NCBI RefSeq assembly: GCF_028745735.1
Contig: NZ_JAQZSM010000004.1
Coordinates: forward strand, 62,001 to 126,000
Direction of reading: 5' to 3'
Source of the DNA: Roseinatronobacter alkalisoli
Lineage (GTDB): Bacteria; Pseudomonadota; Alphaproteobacteria; Rhodobacterales; Rhodobacteraceae
Length of the DNA stretch: 64,000 nt
Positions 1-8,842 of the stretch are shown one piece after another (position 1 is the first letter of the stretch; every line of letters begins with the position of its first letter). A program made the translations under genes and the position numbers. Below the pieces are notes generated by a model. It ran no database searches and was not told the DNA's origin. It worked only from the letters and a program-made list of their open reading frames with translations.

Positions 1-15
1 TAGACAACTAGACAA
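1..15. promoter_or_regulatory. candidate PhnF operator (direct repeat)
   Basis: The motif TAGACAA occurs at 1-7 and again at 9-15, about 50 bp before phnF. HutC-subfamily GntR regulators such as PhnF often bind GTCTAGAC-like or repeated TGTCTA motifs, and the other strand here reads TGTCTA twice. The element is cut by the window edge, so its full form is unknown. That it is the PhnF autoregulatory site is inference. Confidence 0.3.
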
Positions 16-67
16 ATACAGGATTTACAGGTTTTATTCAAAGGGATTTTTATGAAAGTTTCACGAC

Positions 68-802
68 ATGACCAAACCTGCCGCCTTGTGGCAAAATATT
101 TACGAGATATTGCGCGCCGAAATCGCGCAGGGTGCATGGCGTGCAGGCGCGCGCCTGCCGACAGAGGCCGGACTGGCCCAGCGTTTTGATGTCAACCGCC
201 ACACCGTCAGGCGGGCATTGCAGGCGCTGGCCGATGACGGGCTGGTGCAGGCGCGTCGTGGTGCCGGTGTTTTCGTGCGCCCCGGTCCAGTTCCCTACAG
301 GATCGGCACGCGCACGCGGTTTCGCCAGAACCTGCTGTCGGCCGGGCGCACCCCGTCGCGCAAAGTGCTGCATTTGGGCCGACAAGCCGCCTCTGTGCCC
401 GAAGCGCAGGCGCTGGGTGTGTCCCCCGGCGCCCCGCTGCATGTGCTGGAATCCATAAGCTTTGCCGATGAATTGCCTATTTCGCTGGCCCGGTCGTGTT
501 TTTGCGCAACGCGCTTCCCTGAAATGGGTGCGGCCCTGCGCGATCAGGGGTCGGTCACCGCGGCGCTGGCACATGTCGGCGTCGGTGATTACACGCGCAG
601 ATCCACCCGTCTGACCGGCCATAATGCCGACCCGGTTCAGGCGCGGCATCTGCAGATCAAGACAGGCGATGCGCTGATCCTGTCGGAATCGATCAATATC
701 GACCCTATGGGCCAGCCTGTCGAATTCGGGCGCAGCTATTTTGTCGGCGCGCGGGTCGAACTGGTGCTGGACGGGTCAGAAACCGCGCCCTTTGTCATCT
801 AA
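68..802 (+). CDS. phnF: PhnF-type GntR/HutC transcriptional regulator of phosphonate metabolism
   Basis: This 244-residue protein has an N-terminal winged helix of the GntR class (about residues 5-75, with LPTEAGLAQRFDVNRHTVRR as the recognition region) followed by a UTRA ligand-binding domain (about 90-240). The length and the variant of the GntR motif match PhnF, the repressor of C-P lyase and phosphonate uptake genes. It is followed on the same strand by phnM, which supports the assignment. The direct repeat at the left edge of the window is a possible operator. In related bacteria phnF is often divergent from phnGHIJKL; that region would lie to the left and cannot be seen. Confidence 0.85.
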   Translation: MTKPAALWQNIYEILRAEIAQGAWRAGARLPTEAGLAQRFDVNRHTVRRALQALADDGLVQARRGAGVFVRPGPVPYRIGTRTRFRQNLLSAGRTPSRKVLHLGRQAASVPEAQALGVSPGAPLHVLESISFADELPISLARSCFCATRFPEMGAALRDQGSVTAALAHVGVGDYTRRSTRLTGHNADPVQARHLQIKTGDALILSESINIDPMGQPVEFGRSYFVGARVELVLDGSETAPFVI

Positions 803-853
803 GTGCAACATCCCTGCGGTATCTGCCCGACAAAACGCGAAGGATCCCTGTCG

Positions 854-2035
854 ATGCCACCACTGAACCTGCGCCTGACCGGCGCGCTTTGCCTGTTGAA
901 CAGCACGCTTGAAGATTGTGATCTGGTGATCAATGCCACCACATTCGGCCATGCCGATGGCGCCATGCATGAGATTGACCTGTCTGGCTACTGGCTTTTG
1001 CCCGGTATCGTCGATCTGCATGGTGACGGGTTTGAACGCCATATCCGCCCCCGCCCCACAGCCCCCTTTGACAAGCGCCAGGCGCTGCAGGCCGCCGATG
1101 CCGAACTGGCCGCGAATGGCGTGACAACCGCGTGGTTCGCGCAAAGCTGGTCATGGGAAGGTGGCTCGCGTTCTGCGGATGAAGCGGTTGCCCTGATGGC
1201 GGCCCGCCGCCAGATCGCGCATCGTCTGGGCACCGATATCCGCATTCAGTTGCGTTTTGAAACCCATATGCCGCGTGACCACGCAGCCCTTGTCGCGGTC
1301 GTGCGTGACTATCATCTGGATTATATCGTCTTCAACAACCACCTGCCCGAAGCGCTGGAAATGGCCGAAACCAAACCAGCGCGCTTTGCGACATGGGCGG
1401 CGCAGAACGGCCATGCGCCTGACGACCTGCTGGCCATCGTCATGGAAGCGAAACGCGCCGATCCGGAGATTCCGGCATTCCTGACCCGCGTGGCCGCAGA
1501 CCTGCGCGCACTTGGCGTGAAACTTGGCTCGCATGATGACACCGACCCCGAAACCCGCGCCTTCTATCGCGGGATTGGCGCGCATATCTGCGAATTCCCG
1601 ACCAGCATCGCCGCAGCCCGCGCTGCGCAACAGGCCGGTGAACCCGTGCTTATGGGCGCACCCAATATCGTGCGCGGGGGGTCGCAGGCCGGAAATATCG
1701 CAGCGATGGACCTTATCGAGGACGGGCATTGCTGCGCGCTGATCTCGGATTACTACATCCCTGCTCTGATGCAGGCGGCCTGGGTGATCGCCGATGCCCG
1801 CGTCCTGAGTTTCGCGCATGCCTGGGAAATGATCTCCACCCGGCCTGCTGAAATCATGGGCCTGACCGACCGTGGCAGGCTGGTGCCGGGGCAGCGCGCT
1901 GATCTGGTTGTCCTGAACCCCAATACCCGCCGCATAGAGGCAACGATCGCAGGTGGGCAGATCACCTATGCCAGCGCCAATGTCGCTTGCCGAATTCTGC
2001 AGGCGGGCCCCCGGCTGGCGATTGCGGCACAATGA
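854..2035 (+). CDS. phnM: alpha-D-ribose 1-methylphosphonate 5-triphosphate diphosphatase PhnM
   Basis: PhnM removes pyrophosphate from ribosyl-methylphosphonate triphosphate in the C-P lyase pathway. The 393-residue protein has the amidohydrolase metal motif HGDGFERH near its N-terminus, typical of PhnM, and the C-terminal composite domain ending in GRLVPGQRADLVVLNP. A GTG at 803 would lengthen it by 17 residues, but the ATG at 854 is preceded by GAAGGA at a good distance and is preferred. It lies 51 bp after phnF and 7 bp before the NUDIX gene, so the three are probably co-transcribed. Confidence 0.85.
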   Translation: MPPLNLRLTGALCLLNSTLEDCDLVINATTFGHADGAMHEIDLSGYWLLPGIVDLHGDGFERHIRPRPTAPFDKRQALQAADAELAANGVTTAWFAQSWSWEGGSRSADEAVALMAARRQIAHRLGTDIRIQLRFETHMPRDHAALVAVVRDYHLDYIVFNNHLPEALEMAETKPARFATWAAQNGHAPDDLLAIVMEAKRADPEIPAFLTRVAADLRALGVKLGSHDDTDPETRAFYRGIGAHICEFPTSIAAARAAQQAGEPVLMGAPNIVRGGSQAGNIAAMDLIEDGHCCALISDYYIPALMQAAWVIADARVLSFAHAWEMISTRPAEIMGLTDRGRLVPGQRADLVVLNPNTRRIEATIAGGQITYASANVACRILQAGPRLAIAAQ

Positions 2036-2042
2036 GATAACA

Positions 2043-2594
2043 ATGACCTATGCCCGCCTGATCGACGCAGAATTGCGCCCGATCCACCCTGTTGACCTGC
2101 TGGAGCATGACCATGTGCGCCGTGCGCGTGACTGGGTCGCGTCCGGCGTCGAACTTTGCCGCATCAAACCGCCCGCGACCCCGCCCATGCATCTGGTCAG
2201 CTATTTTCCCGTGATCGACAGTGGGCATATTCTGCTTGGTGATCACATTTCATCCGGGCTGTGGCTGCCACCGGGCGGGCATGTCGAAGCGGGCGAGCAT
2301 CCGCGCGATACTGTCAGCCGCGAATGCCTGGAGGAATTGCGCATCACCGCGCGGTTCGCCTGCGCAGCCCCGCTGTTTCTGACCATCGCGCAGACAGTGG
2401 GCGCCAATCCGCATGACGACGTGTCGCTATGGTATGCCTTGCAGGGCGATCACGCGCGCATTCCGGATTATGACCCGCGCGAATATCGCGCCATGCGCTG
2501 GTTTCGTTTTGACGATGCCCCGTTCGACGATACCGATCCCAATCTGGAACGGTTTCTGGCCAAACTGTCGGGACAGCAACCAGCAAAGCCTTAG
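2043..2594 (+). CDS. NUDIX hydrolase
   Basis: The 183-residue protein carries a NUDIX box around residues 78-101: GGHVEAGE, then RECLEEL after seven residues. The usual glycine after the final EE-x is replaced by arginine (EELRI). The metal-binding glutamates are intact, so it is probably active on a nucleoside diphosphate derivative, but the substrate is unknown. The gene starts 7 bp after the phnM stop, which suggests a housekeeping or pathway role in the phosphonate cluster. It ends 15 bp from the convergent acyltransferase gene. Confidence 0.75.
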   Translation: MTYARLIDAELRPIHPVDLLEHDHVRRARDWVASGVELCRIKPPATPPMHLVSYFPVIDSGHILLGDHISSGLWLPPGGHVEAGEHPRDTVSRECLEELRITARFACAAPLFLTIAQTVGANPHDDVSLWYALQGDHARIPDYDPREYRAMRWFRFDDAPFDDTDPNLERFLAKLSGQQPAKP

Positions 2595-2609
2595 CGCCGC
2601 GCGCTTTCC

Positions 2610-3242
2610 TCAATGCAGCGTGACCTGATCATATTTCGCCAGAAACTCCCCGATTTCCAGATTGCGGAAATCGCTTAATGCCATGCGCAGGCGGTCATGG
2701 TCCCAGTCCCACCAGGCCAGCTCGGTCAGCCTGCGCGCAATCTGCTTGGGAAAACGCCTGCGCAGTTTTTCTGCGGGAACGCCCACGACAATTGTATAGG
2801 GGGCGACATCGCGTGTGACCACGGCACCCGCACCGACAACCGCACCATGGCCAATGCTCACATCCGGCCGGATAATCGCGCCATGCCCGATCCATACGTC
2901 ATGACCAATGCGCACGCGCCGCGCGGCGCGGCGCTCAAAAAACGCCGCATCGGGTGTTTCGTCAGGCCAGTACATGTCTGACCGGTACAGAAAATGATGC
3001 AGGCTGGCGCGATCCATCGGGTGGTCTGTGGGACCAATGCGGACATTGGCAGCAATATTGACGAATTTGCCGATATCAGCATTGGCAATGTCGCAGCCCC
3101 GCGCGCAATAGCTATAGGCACCTATCGTGCTGTTCAGCATAACCGAACCCGCGCCGATCTCGGTATATGCCCCCAGCATGCTGTCGCGGATGTTGCAGCC
3201 CGGGTGGACCAGCGCCCCTTCGGGCGAAAGTTGTCGGCTCAT
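2610..3242 (-). CDS. hexapeptide-repeat acyltransferase of phosphonate clusters
   Basis: The 210-residue protein is built of left-handed beta-helix hexapeptide repeats: one series near residues 12-70 (IGAGSVMLNSTIGAYSYC) and a second near 110-150 (VRIGHDVWIGHGAIIRPDVS). The shape and the segment with DHPMDRASLHHFLYRSDMYW match the transferase family found in phosphonate operons, distantly related to chloramphenicol acetyltransferases of the xenobiotic type. It is last in the minus-strand run and its ATG overlaps the SDR stop (ATGA), indicating translational coupling. The acyl acceptor is not known. Confidence 0.75.
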   Translation of the reverse strand: MSRQLSPEGALVHPGCNIRDSMLGAYTEIGAGSVMLNSTIGAYSYCARGCDIANADIGKFVNIAANVRIGPTDHPMDRASLHHFLYRSDMYWPDETPDAAFFERRAARRVRIGHDVWIGHGAIIRPDVSIGHGAVVGAGAVVTRDVAPYTIVVGVPAEKLRRRFPKQIARRLTELAWWDWDHDRLRMALSDFRNLEIGEFLAKYDQVTLH

Positions 3243-3889
3243 CAGAAATCGCGCTCCTTGCCGCTCCAGTGCAGGAAACTGCCCGTCCGGGCCATGTCCA
3301 GCGTGTCTGCAATATCCAGTATGCCGCCCGCCACATCAGCGGGGTCTTCTTCAGCGTCATCTCCCCCCATGTCAGTGCGCACCCAGCCGGGATCGATCAG
3401 CGCCACGGCAATGCCGCGCGGGCGCAGGTCGGTGGCCAGCCCCTGCATCACCTTGTTCACGGCCGCCTTGGACGCGCGATAGGCAATTCGGTCCGATTTC
3501 GCATACCCCATCCAGGCCATCTGGCTGGATATCGTCAGTATACGCCCGCCCGCTGCCATCTGCGGCAGCACTGCCTGCGCGATGGCCAGTGGCGCCAGCG
3601 TGTTGACCAGCAATGTCTCGGCAAAGCCTTCGAAATCCATCTCCAGCGTCGATTGCTGTCGGGGGCCAATCACGCCCGCATTGTTGATCACGGCATCCAG
3701 CGCGCCCACCTGCGCCCCGATGGTGTGCAGGCTGCCCGGATGGCGCATATCGGCAAGTACTCCGCGCACGCCGTCAGGCGCTTCGCCCGCGCGCCGCACT
3801 GTGCCTGTCACACGCCAGCCGCGCGCGACGGCCTGCAAGGCCAGTTCACGCCCGATCCCGCGTCCGGCACCTGTAATCAGAATATGCAT
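3242..3889 (-). CDS. SDR-family oxidoreductase
   Basis: This 215-residue protein is a classical short-chain dehydrogenase. It has TGAGRGIG at the N-terminus for the dinucleotide, NNAG near residue 87, a serine in SSQMAWMG, and YRASK (the YxxxK catalytic pair) near residue 152. The substrate is unknown. It lies 73 bp downstream of phnE and is translationally coupled to the acyltransferase, so it may act on a phosphonate-derived sugar or aldehyde, which is inference. The gap before it holds a terminator-like hairpin. Confidence 0.75.
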   Translation of the reverse strand: MHILITGAGRGIGRELALQAVARGWRVTGTVRRAGEAPDGVRGVLADMRHPGSLHTIGAQVGALDAVINNAGVIGPRQQSTLEMDFEGFAETLLVNTLAPLAIAQAVLPQMAAGGRILTISSQMAWMGYAKSDRIAYRASKAAVNKVMQGLATDLRPRGIAVALIDPGWVRTDMGGDDAEEDPADVAGGILDIADTLDMARTGSFLHWSGKERDF

Positions 3890-3898
3890 GCACCTGCT

Positions 3899-3941
3899 TT
3901 CATTCTGGTAAAAATATCCCCGCCGGAGGCACCGACGGGGA
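3899..3941 (-). terminator. terminator-like hairpin after phnE; one of two copies of a repeat
   Basis: On the minus strand TCCCCG pairs with CGGGGA (3936-3941 with 3917-3922) and is followed by ATATTTTTACC, a terminator-like U-run. The flank TTCATTCTGGT-AAAATATCCC (plus strand) recurs at 15660 with one difference. The site lies between phnE and the SDR gene, so the last two genes of the run may be expressed less than phnCDE. Confidence 0.5.
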
Positions 3942-3962
3942 ATGCGTTCATGCCGGTTGCGG

Positions 3963-4820
3963 TTAATGCCCGCGCTCGCCGATGAACCGCTTGCGGATCA
4001 GCCCGGACCCCCAGTCGATCACTGCGATCACCACCAGCACGTTCAGCACCACGAAGGCCACCTGATCAAACAGTCCCGCACGGAAGCGTTCAATGATGAT
4101 CATGCCGATCCCGCCTGCACCCACAAGCCCCAGAATCGTCGCCGACCGGGTAGAGGATTCGAAAGAATACAGCGACAGCGAAATAAAGACCGGCAGGATC
4201 TGTGGCAGATAGCCGAAGCGGATGATCCGGCTGGTATCGGCCCCTGTTGCGCGTACGCCTTCCACCTGTTTGCGGTCGATATTCTCGATCGCTTCGGAAT
4301 ACAGCTTCGCCAGATTGCCCATGTCCGAAATCCAGATGGCCAGCACCCCGGCCAGCGGTCCCAGTCCGACGGCCCGCACGAATACCAGCCCCCAGACAAC
4401 CTGATCAATGCCGCGGAATACATCCAGCATACGGCGCACCGCATGGCGGATTACCCCCACCGGCATGGTGTTGCGCGCTGCAAAAAACGCCAGACCCAGC
4501 GCAAAGATCGTGCCCAGAAGCGTGCCGACAAAGGCCATTGCAATGGTTTGGGCAATGCCCTTGTAGATGTTGTAATACTGCCATGTGGCCATGTCCTGCC
4601 AAACCACCATGCGTGTGATCAGCGCCCAGGCCCGGTCGGATGCGGACAGTAGTTTGCCGATCTCGAAAAAGCCCAGCGACCAGACCAGATAGACCGCGAT
4701 GAAGGCCCAGCTTGCGGCTTTCAGCGTGGTGGCGAACGGATCGCCAAATGCTTTTGGGTGGCGTTTGCGCGTGGCTGCTATATCCACGTCAGAGATGGCA
4801 GCGTAGGTCAATGTGCTCAT
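3963..4820 (-). CDS. phnE: phosphonate ABC transporter permease PhnE (second copy)
   Basis: An inner-membrane permease of 285 residues with about six membrane segments. The binding-protein-dependent transport loop (EGVRATGADTSRIIRFGYLP, about residues 186-205) that contacts the PhnC ATPase is clear. Its start codon overlaps the stop of the first phnE (ATGA). Two PhnE-type permeases in tandem probably form a heterodimeric channel, as is common for phosphonate transporters. Confidence 0.85.
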   Translation of the reverse strand: MSTLTYAAISDVDIAATRKRHPKAFGDPFATTLKAASWAFIAVYLVWSLGFFEIGKLLSASDRAWALITRMVVWQDMATWQYYNIYKGIAQTIAMAFVGTLLGTIFALGLAFFAARNTMPVGVIRHAVRRMLDVFRGIDQVVWGLVFVRAVGLGPLAGVLAIWISDMGNLAKLYSEAIENIDRKQVEGVRATGADTSRIIRFGYLPQILPVFISLSLYSFESSTRSATILGLVGAGGIGMIIIERFRAGLFDQVAFVVLNVLVVIAVIDWGSGLIRKRFIGERGH

Positions 4821-5737
4821 TTCAGGGACTCCTTGCCAATCAGCGTATGGCGCGCGCGTTCGGACAGCAGATCAATTGCCGTGACTGTCAGCACGACCAG
4901 CAACAAAACAGCCGTTACCCGGTCATCGGAATAGAAACTGATCGTATGGCTGAGTTCCGCCCCGATCCCGCCTGCACCAACAAACCCGACCACAGCGGAG
5001 GCCCGCACATTGATTTCGAACCGCCACAGCGCATAGGATGTGAAATTGGGCAGCACTTGTGGCAGAATGCCATAGCGCATCTGTTCAAACCATGACCCGC
5101 CCACGGCTTTTATCCCGTCAACCGGGCGCATGGATGCGTTTTCGTTCACTTCGGAAAACAGCTTGCCCAACGCGCCGGTGGCGTGAATGGTGATGGCCAG
5201 CACCCCGGCAAGGGGGCCGATGCCGACTGCAAACACAAGGATCAGCGCGAACAGGATTTCGGGAACACCCCGGCAGAATTCCAGAAAGCGCCGTGCGGCT
5301 GCGCCCATCCACGGATAGGGGGTGCAGTTGCGCGCCGCCAGAAACGACAGTGCGATCGCAAGCCCCGTGCCCAGCAGCGTGGCAGTCAGCGCCATCAGGA
5401 TGGTTTCCCAGATCAGGCGCAGGTATTTCCAGAAATCATTGTACCAGTATCCGACAGAACCGGCGGGAAAGCGGCCTTCCGCGCTACGGCCTTCAAACAG
5501 CATGTCCCATTGCAATGATGGCATGACAGACCCGAAATATTCAAAGATCCGCGGAATGCCAGCGGCCAGCCGGTCGGGCGTGAAGCGCGAAATCCAGATT
5601 GACCATGCCAGAAAACCAAGAAACAGCACCGCCAGCGTGATATTGGCCAGCATCCGGTCGCGGATCATCCGGGTGCGGTGGGTTTCGAACAAGGATACCG
5701 GATCATGGTCCGGCCCGTTTGTGGTGATGCTGGCCAT
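4817..5737 (-). CDS. phnE: phosphonate ABC transporter permease PhnE (first copy)
   Basis: A 306-residue permease with about six membrane segments and the conserved coupling loop (DGIKAVGGSWFEQMRYGILP, about residues 205-224). It starts one base after the phnC stop, and the next phnE overlaps its 3' end, so all three are translated from one message. It resembles the second phnE but is clearly a separate paralogue, with a longer N-terminal segment. Confidence 0.85.
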   Translation of the reverse strand: MASITTNGPDHDPVSLFETHRTRMIRDRMLANITLAVLFLGFLAWSIWISRFTPDRLAAGIPRIFEYFGSVMPSLQWDMLFEGRSAEGRFPAGSVGYWYNDFWKYLRLIWETILMALTATLLGTGLAIALSFLAARNCTPYPWMGAAARRFLEFCRGVPEILFALILVFAVGIGPLAGVLAITIHATGALGKLFSEVNENASMRPVDGIKAVGGSWFEQMRYGILPQVLPNFTSYALWRFEINVRASAVVGFVGAGGIGAELSHTISFYSDDRVTAVLLLVVLTVTAIDLLSERARHTLIGKESLK

Positions 5738-5738
5738 G

Positions 5739-6563
5739 TCAGTTCACCACGCGGGCTTCGGGTTGCGCGGGGGCTGACGCACCGGGCCGCAGCGCGGTCG
5801 ATGTCATGGCTTCGGAGAATGCTTCTTCGGCTTCGGCACCATAGATTTCGCGCGCGGCACGGTCTGTCAGCTCCGTTGGTGTGCCGTCAAAGACGATGAC
5901 ACCATCCTGCATGCCGATGATGCGGTCGCAATACTGCCGTGCAGTGTCCAGCGTGTGCAGGTTGCAGATCACCGTCAGCCCGTCTTGCCTGTTGATCGCG
6001 CGCAGCGCGTCCATCACCACTTTGGCGTTTAACGGATCGAGGCTGGCGATGGGTTCATCGGCCAGCATGACGCGGGGTTCCTGCACCAGTGCGCGGGCAA
6101 TGGCCACACGCTGCATCTGTCCGCCCGACAGCGTGTCGGTCTGTTGCAGCGCCACATGCGCCATGCCCAGCCGGTCCAGCGCGCGGATGGCAAATGCGCG
6201 TTCTCTGGCTGTGAATATTCCCAGCATGGAGGACGCGAAATCATGGTGGAACAGCCGTCCCGACATCACATTGGTCAGCACGTTCAGGCGGCCCACAAGG
6301 TTGAACTGCTGAAACACCATCGCGCATTCATTGCGCCACTCGCGCAGGGCGCGGCCCTTCAGCGCGGTAATGTCGCGCCCCTGAAACAGCATCTGCCCGC
6401 CGGATGGTTCATTCAGACGGTTGATCATGCGCAGCAGCGTGGATTTGCCCGCGCCCGACCGCCCGATAATGCCGACCATCTGGCCGTCGGGAATGGTGAA
6501 TGTTGCGGGTTTGACGGCGATGGTGCTGTTGAACTGTTTGGTCAGGCCCTTGAATTCGAGCAT
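5739..6563 (-). CDS. phnC: phosphonate ABC transporter ATP-binding protein PhnC
   Basis: The 274-residue ATPase has Walker A ([12 protein letters not shown], about residue 34), the signature [15 protein letters not shown] (about 144) and Walker B ([12 protein letters not shown]). The combination with two PhnE permeases and two PhnD binding proteins identifies it as PhnC. It follows phnD after 84 bp that include a hairpin. Confidence 0.88.
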   Translation of the reverse strand: MLEFKGLTKQFNSTIAVKPATFTIPDGQMVGIIGRSGAGKSTLLRMINRLNEPSGGQMLFQGRDITALKGRALREWRNECAMVFQQFNLVGRLNVLTNVMSGRLFHHDFASSMLGIFTARERAFAIRALDRLGMAHVALQQTDTLSGGQMQRVAIARALVQEPRVMLADEPIASLDPLNAKVVMDALRAINRQDGLTVICNLHTLDTARQYCDRIIGMQDGVIVFDGTPTELTDRAAREIYGAEAEEAFSEAMTSTALRPGASAPAQPEARVVN

Positions 6564-6609
6564 GGGTTCTCTCCTGTCAGCGGCGGGGAGGGCCGCGAAA
6601 ATGCACTGA

Positions 6610-6629
6610 CCCCTGCGAAAACGCAGGGG
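6610..6629 (-). promoter_or_regulatory. intercistronic hairpin between phnD and phnC
   Basis: An 8-bp GC-rich stem (CCCCTGCG with CGCAGGGG) with a four-base loop lies in the 84-bp gap. There is no good U-run after it on the minus strand. It is more likely an mRNA-stabilising or attenuating stem, of the sort that lets a binding protein be made in excess over its transporter, than a full terminator. Confidence 0.45.
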
Positions 6630-6647
6630 CCAGATGGGGTGTAAGTT

Positions 6648-7571
6648 TCAGCGCGAGCCAGCGAGTTCAGCTTCGCGCATGGCGACGATGCCTTCGTAAA
6701 ACGAATGATCGACTTCGGCGTAACCGTTGCCATCGCCGCCCACAGTGTCGGCGTAGCATTCGGGGTCCTGTTCCTTCAGACCCAGCATCGTGCTGACAGC
6801 CAGATCGCGGGCGTCTTCGGGCAGGTCATTGCGGAAGATGGTCGGACCGTTCGGGATCAGGTTTGATTCCCACACGATGCGGATGTCGTTCATGTCTAGC
6901 AGGCCGTTATCTACCATGCGGCGCAGGTTCCCGCGGGTGTAGCCATCAGATTCCTCGCCCATCAGCGAAGTCCAGGTGACGCCCGCGTCATACTGACCGT
7001 TCAGCACGGCGATGACCGCCTGTTCATGCCCGCCACCAAAGCCGGTGCGGCTGAAATAGGTCGTGTCGTCGATCCCGGCGGCGGCCAGTTCGGCGCGCGG
7101 AACAAGATAGCCAGAGGTGGAGTTCGGGTCGGCATAGGCCAGCGACATGCCTTCCAGATCGTCCAGGGTCCGGGCGTCGCTGTCGGCGCTGACATAGATG
7201 ACGGCGTAATACCCAAGGCTGTCATCCACGTTCTTGGTGGTCAGCAGCGGTGAGACGGCTTCGGGGTCTTGCAGATATACGCCCGCATAGGCTGATGCCC
7301 CGACACCCGCCTGATGCAGTTGCCCGGCCAGCAGGCCCTGCATCACACCGGCGTAATCCGATGCGGGAAACAGCTCGACCGGGACACCAAGCGCGTCAGA
7401 CATCAGGTCGGCGAAGCAGTCATAGCGGCGCAGGCGGTCGGCTTCATTCTCGCCGCCCAGAAGGCCGATATTGTAGGTGCCGAAATCCGCGCGCCAGTCA
7501 GCGGCGACAGGCATGACAGAGGTCATCAGAACAGCGAGCGTGGCAGCAACGCCAGTGAAGGTCTTGGTCAT
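6648..7571 (-). CDS. phnD: phosphonate-binding periplasmic protein PhnD (copy nearer phnC)
   Basis: The 307-residue protein begins with a signal peptide (KTFTGVAATLAVLMTSV, cleavage near VAADW) and has the PhnD features IGLLGGENEADRL, DPNSTSGYLVPR (about 140-151) and TGFGGGHEQAV. It captures phosphonates in the periplasm for PhnCE. The start at 7571 has AGGAAG upstream; longer reading is possible but lacks such a site. It is a close paralogue of the next gene upstream. Confidence 0.85.
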   Translation of the reverse strand: MTKTFTGVAATLAVLMTSVMPVAADWRADFGTYNIGLLGGENEADRLRRYDCFADLMSDALGVPVELFPASDYAGVMQGLLAGQLHQAGVGASAYAGVYLQDPEAVSPLLTTKNVDDSLGYYAVIYVSADSDARTLDDLEGMSLAYADPNSTSGYLVPRAELAAAGIDDTTYFSRTGFGGGHEQAVIAVLNGQYDAGVTWTSLMGEESDGYTRGNLRRMVDNGLLDMNDIRIVWESNLIPNGPTIFRNDLPEDARDLAVSTMLGLKEQDPECYADTVGGDGNGYAEVDHSFYEGIVAMREAELAGSR

Positions 7572-7632
7572 TGTGGTCTTCCTTTGCATGGATGATCGAC
7601 AAGCCCCCGCCAAACTCCCCCCAGCGCAGGCA

Positions 7633-7666
7633 ATAGAAAAAGGGCGGCCCGGAATGGGCCGCCCTT
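7633..7666 (-). terminator. intrinsic terminator between the two phnD genes
   Basis: On the minus strand an 11-bp perfect stem (AAGGGCGGCCC with GGGCCGCCCTT, five-base loop) is followed directly by TTTTTCTAT. This is a strong Rho-independent terminator placed after the upstream phnD copy, so that copy is probably expressed mainly alone, with partial read-through into phnD-phnC-phnE. Confidence 0.8.
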
Positions 7667-7673
7667 CAGAATT

Positions 7674-8600
7674 TCAGCGGGAACCTGCAAGCTCCTCGCG
7701 GCGCATTTCGACCACGCCTTCGAAGAAGCTGTGATCAACCGCGACCCAGCCCTGTCCTTCGCCGAAGGACACGTCGTAATAGCACTGCGGGTCTTGTTCC
7801 AGTTGGTTGGCCAGATAATCCTTCAGGATATCCTTGGCTTCCTGCGGAATGTCCTGACGGATCACAACGGGGCCGTTCGGGATGATCGGGCTTTCCCAGA
7901 TGATGTTCAGATCGGCCATGTCCAGCAGATCATTGTCGATCATGCGGCGCAGGTTGCCACGGGTGTAGCCCTCAGAGGCTTCGCCCTGTCCGGAAGCCCA
8001 GGTCACGCCTGCGTCATACTGGCCTTGCAGCACGGCAATGACCGCCTGTTCGTGACCGCCACCAAAGCCGGTGCGGCTGAAATATTCGTCATCATCGATA
8101 CCGGCGCGCTTCAATTCAAAGCGTGGCACAAGATAGCCCGAGGTGGAATTCGGGTCGGCATAAGCCAGCGATTTGCCTTCCAGTTCCTCCAGCGAGGTGA
8201 TGCCGCTATCGGCGCGGGTATACATCACGGCGATATAACCGGTGGACCCGTCAGCTTCGGCCGACACGAAAATAGGCTCTACTGAATTGGGGCCTTGCAG
8301 GTAGATGCCCGCATAGGCAGATGCACCAAGGGCTGCATATTCCAGCTGGCCCGCCAGAAGCCCTTGCATCACGCCCGCATAATCCGGCGCAGGGAACATT
8401 TCGACCGGGACGCCCAGACGCTCTTCCAGGGCTACGCGCAGACAGTCATTGTTGCGCAGACGGTCGGCTTCATTCTCGCCGCCCAGAAGGCCGATGCGGA
8501 ATGCAGGCATATCAGCGCGCCAATCTGCGCTGGCGGTCATGGGAAGGGTGCTCAGCGCAGTGGAAGCGACAAGCAATGTGGCAAGAGCCTTGGCATTCAT
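7674..8600 (-). CDS. phnD: phosphonate-binding periplasmic protein PhnD (upstream paralogue)
   Basis: The 308-residue protein has a signal peptide (cleavage near TASADW) and shares with its neighbour IGLLGGENEADRLR, YADPNSTSGYLVPR, TGFGGGHEQAVIAVL and an EELAGSR C-terminus, so the two arose by tandem duplication. Differences cluster in the middle of the protein, which allows a different ligand preference (for example phosphite or another phosphonate), but the sequence does not say which. It is first in the transporter run. The 242 bp before it up to modC contain no recognisable gene. Confidence 0.85.
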   Translation of the reverse strand: MNAKALATLLVASTALSTLPMTASADWRADMPAFRIGLLGGENEADRLRNNDCLRVALEERLGVPVEMFPAPDYAGVMQGLLAGQLEYAALGASAYAGIYLQGPNSVEPIFVSAEADGSTGYIAVMYTRADSGITSLEELEGKSLAYADPNSTSGYLVPRFELKRAGIDDDEYFSRTGFGGGHEQAVIAVLQGQYDAGVTWASGQGEASEGYTRGNLRRMIDNDLLDMADLNIIWESPIIPNGPVVIRQDIPQEAKDILKDYLANQLEQDPQCYYDVSFGEGQGWVAVDHSFFEGVVEMRREELAGSR

Positions 8601-8842
8601 ATGTGTGATCTCCGGATCAGGTTGGCAGCTTTGGTCCCGTATTCGGGAGTGCCGCCCTGATCGCAGGGATTTGTAACGCCTGTATGAGGGAATTGTGAAA
8701 TTTCAGGCAGGACTCGGGGATACGCGGGCGCAGCGATGCAGGTTGTGACACGCCGCTGTCATCTTTTGTCGTGGTGCTGTGGTGCTGGGGCGTGTGCTGA
8801 CGGGCAGCGGAAAACCGGGCAATTGCTGCTTTCGGCCAAGCG

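Noticed and set aside
8743-8773. CTGTCAT followed by TTGTCGT before the phn transporter run, resembling a Pho box
   Set aside because: The half-sites are 10 bp rather than 11 bp apart, the second is poor, and the orientation is away from phnD. Not strong enough to list as a PhoB site.
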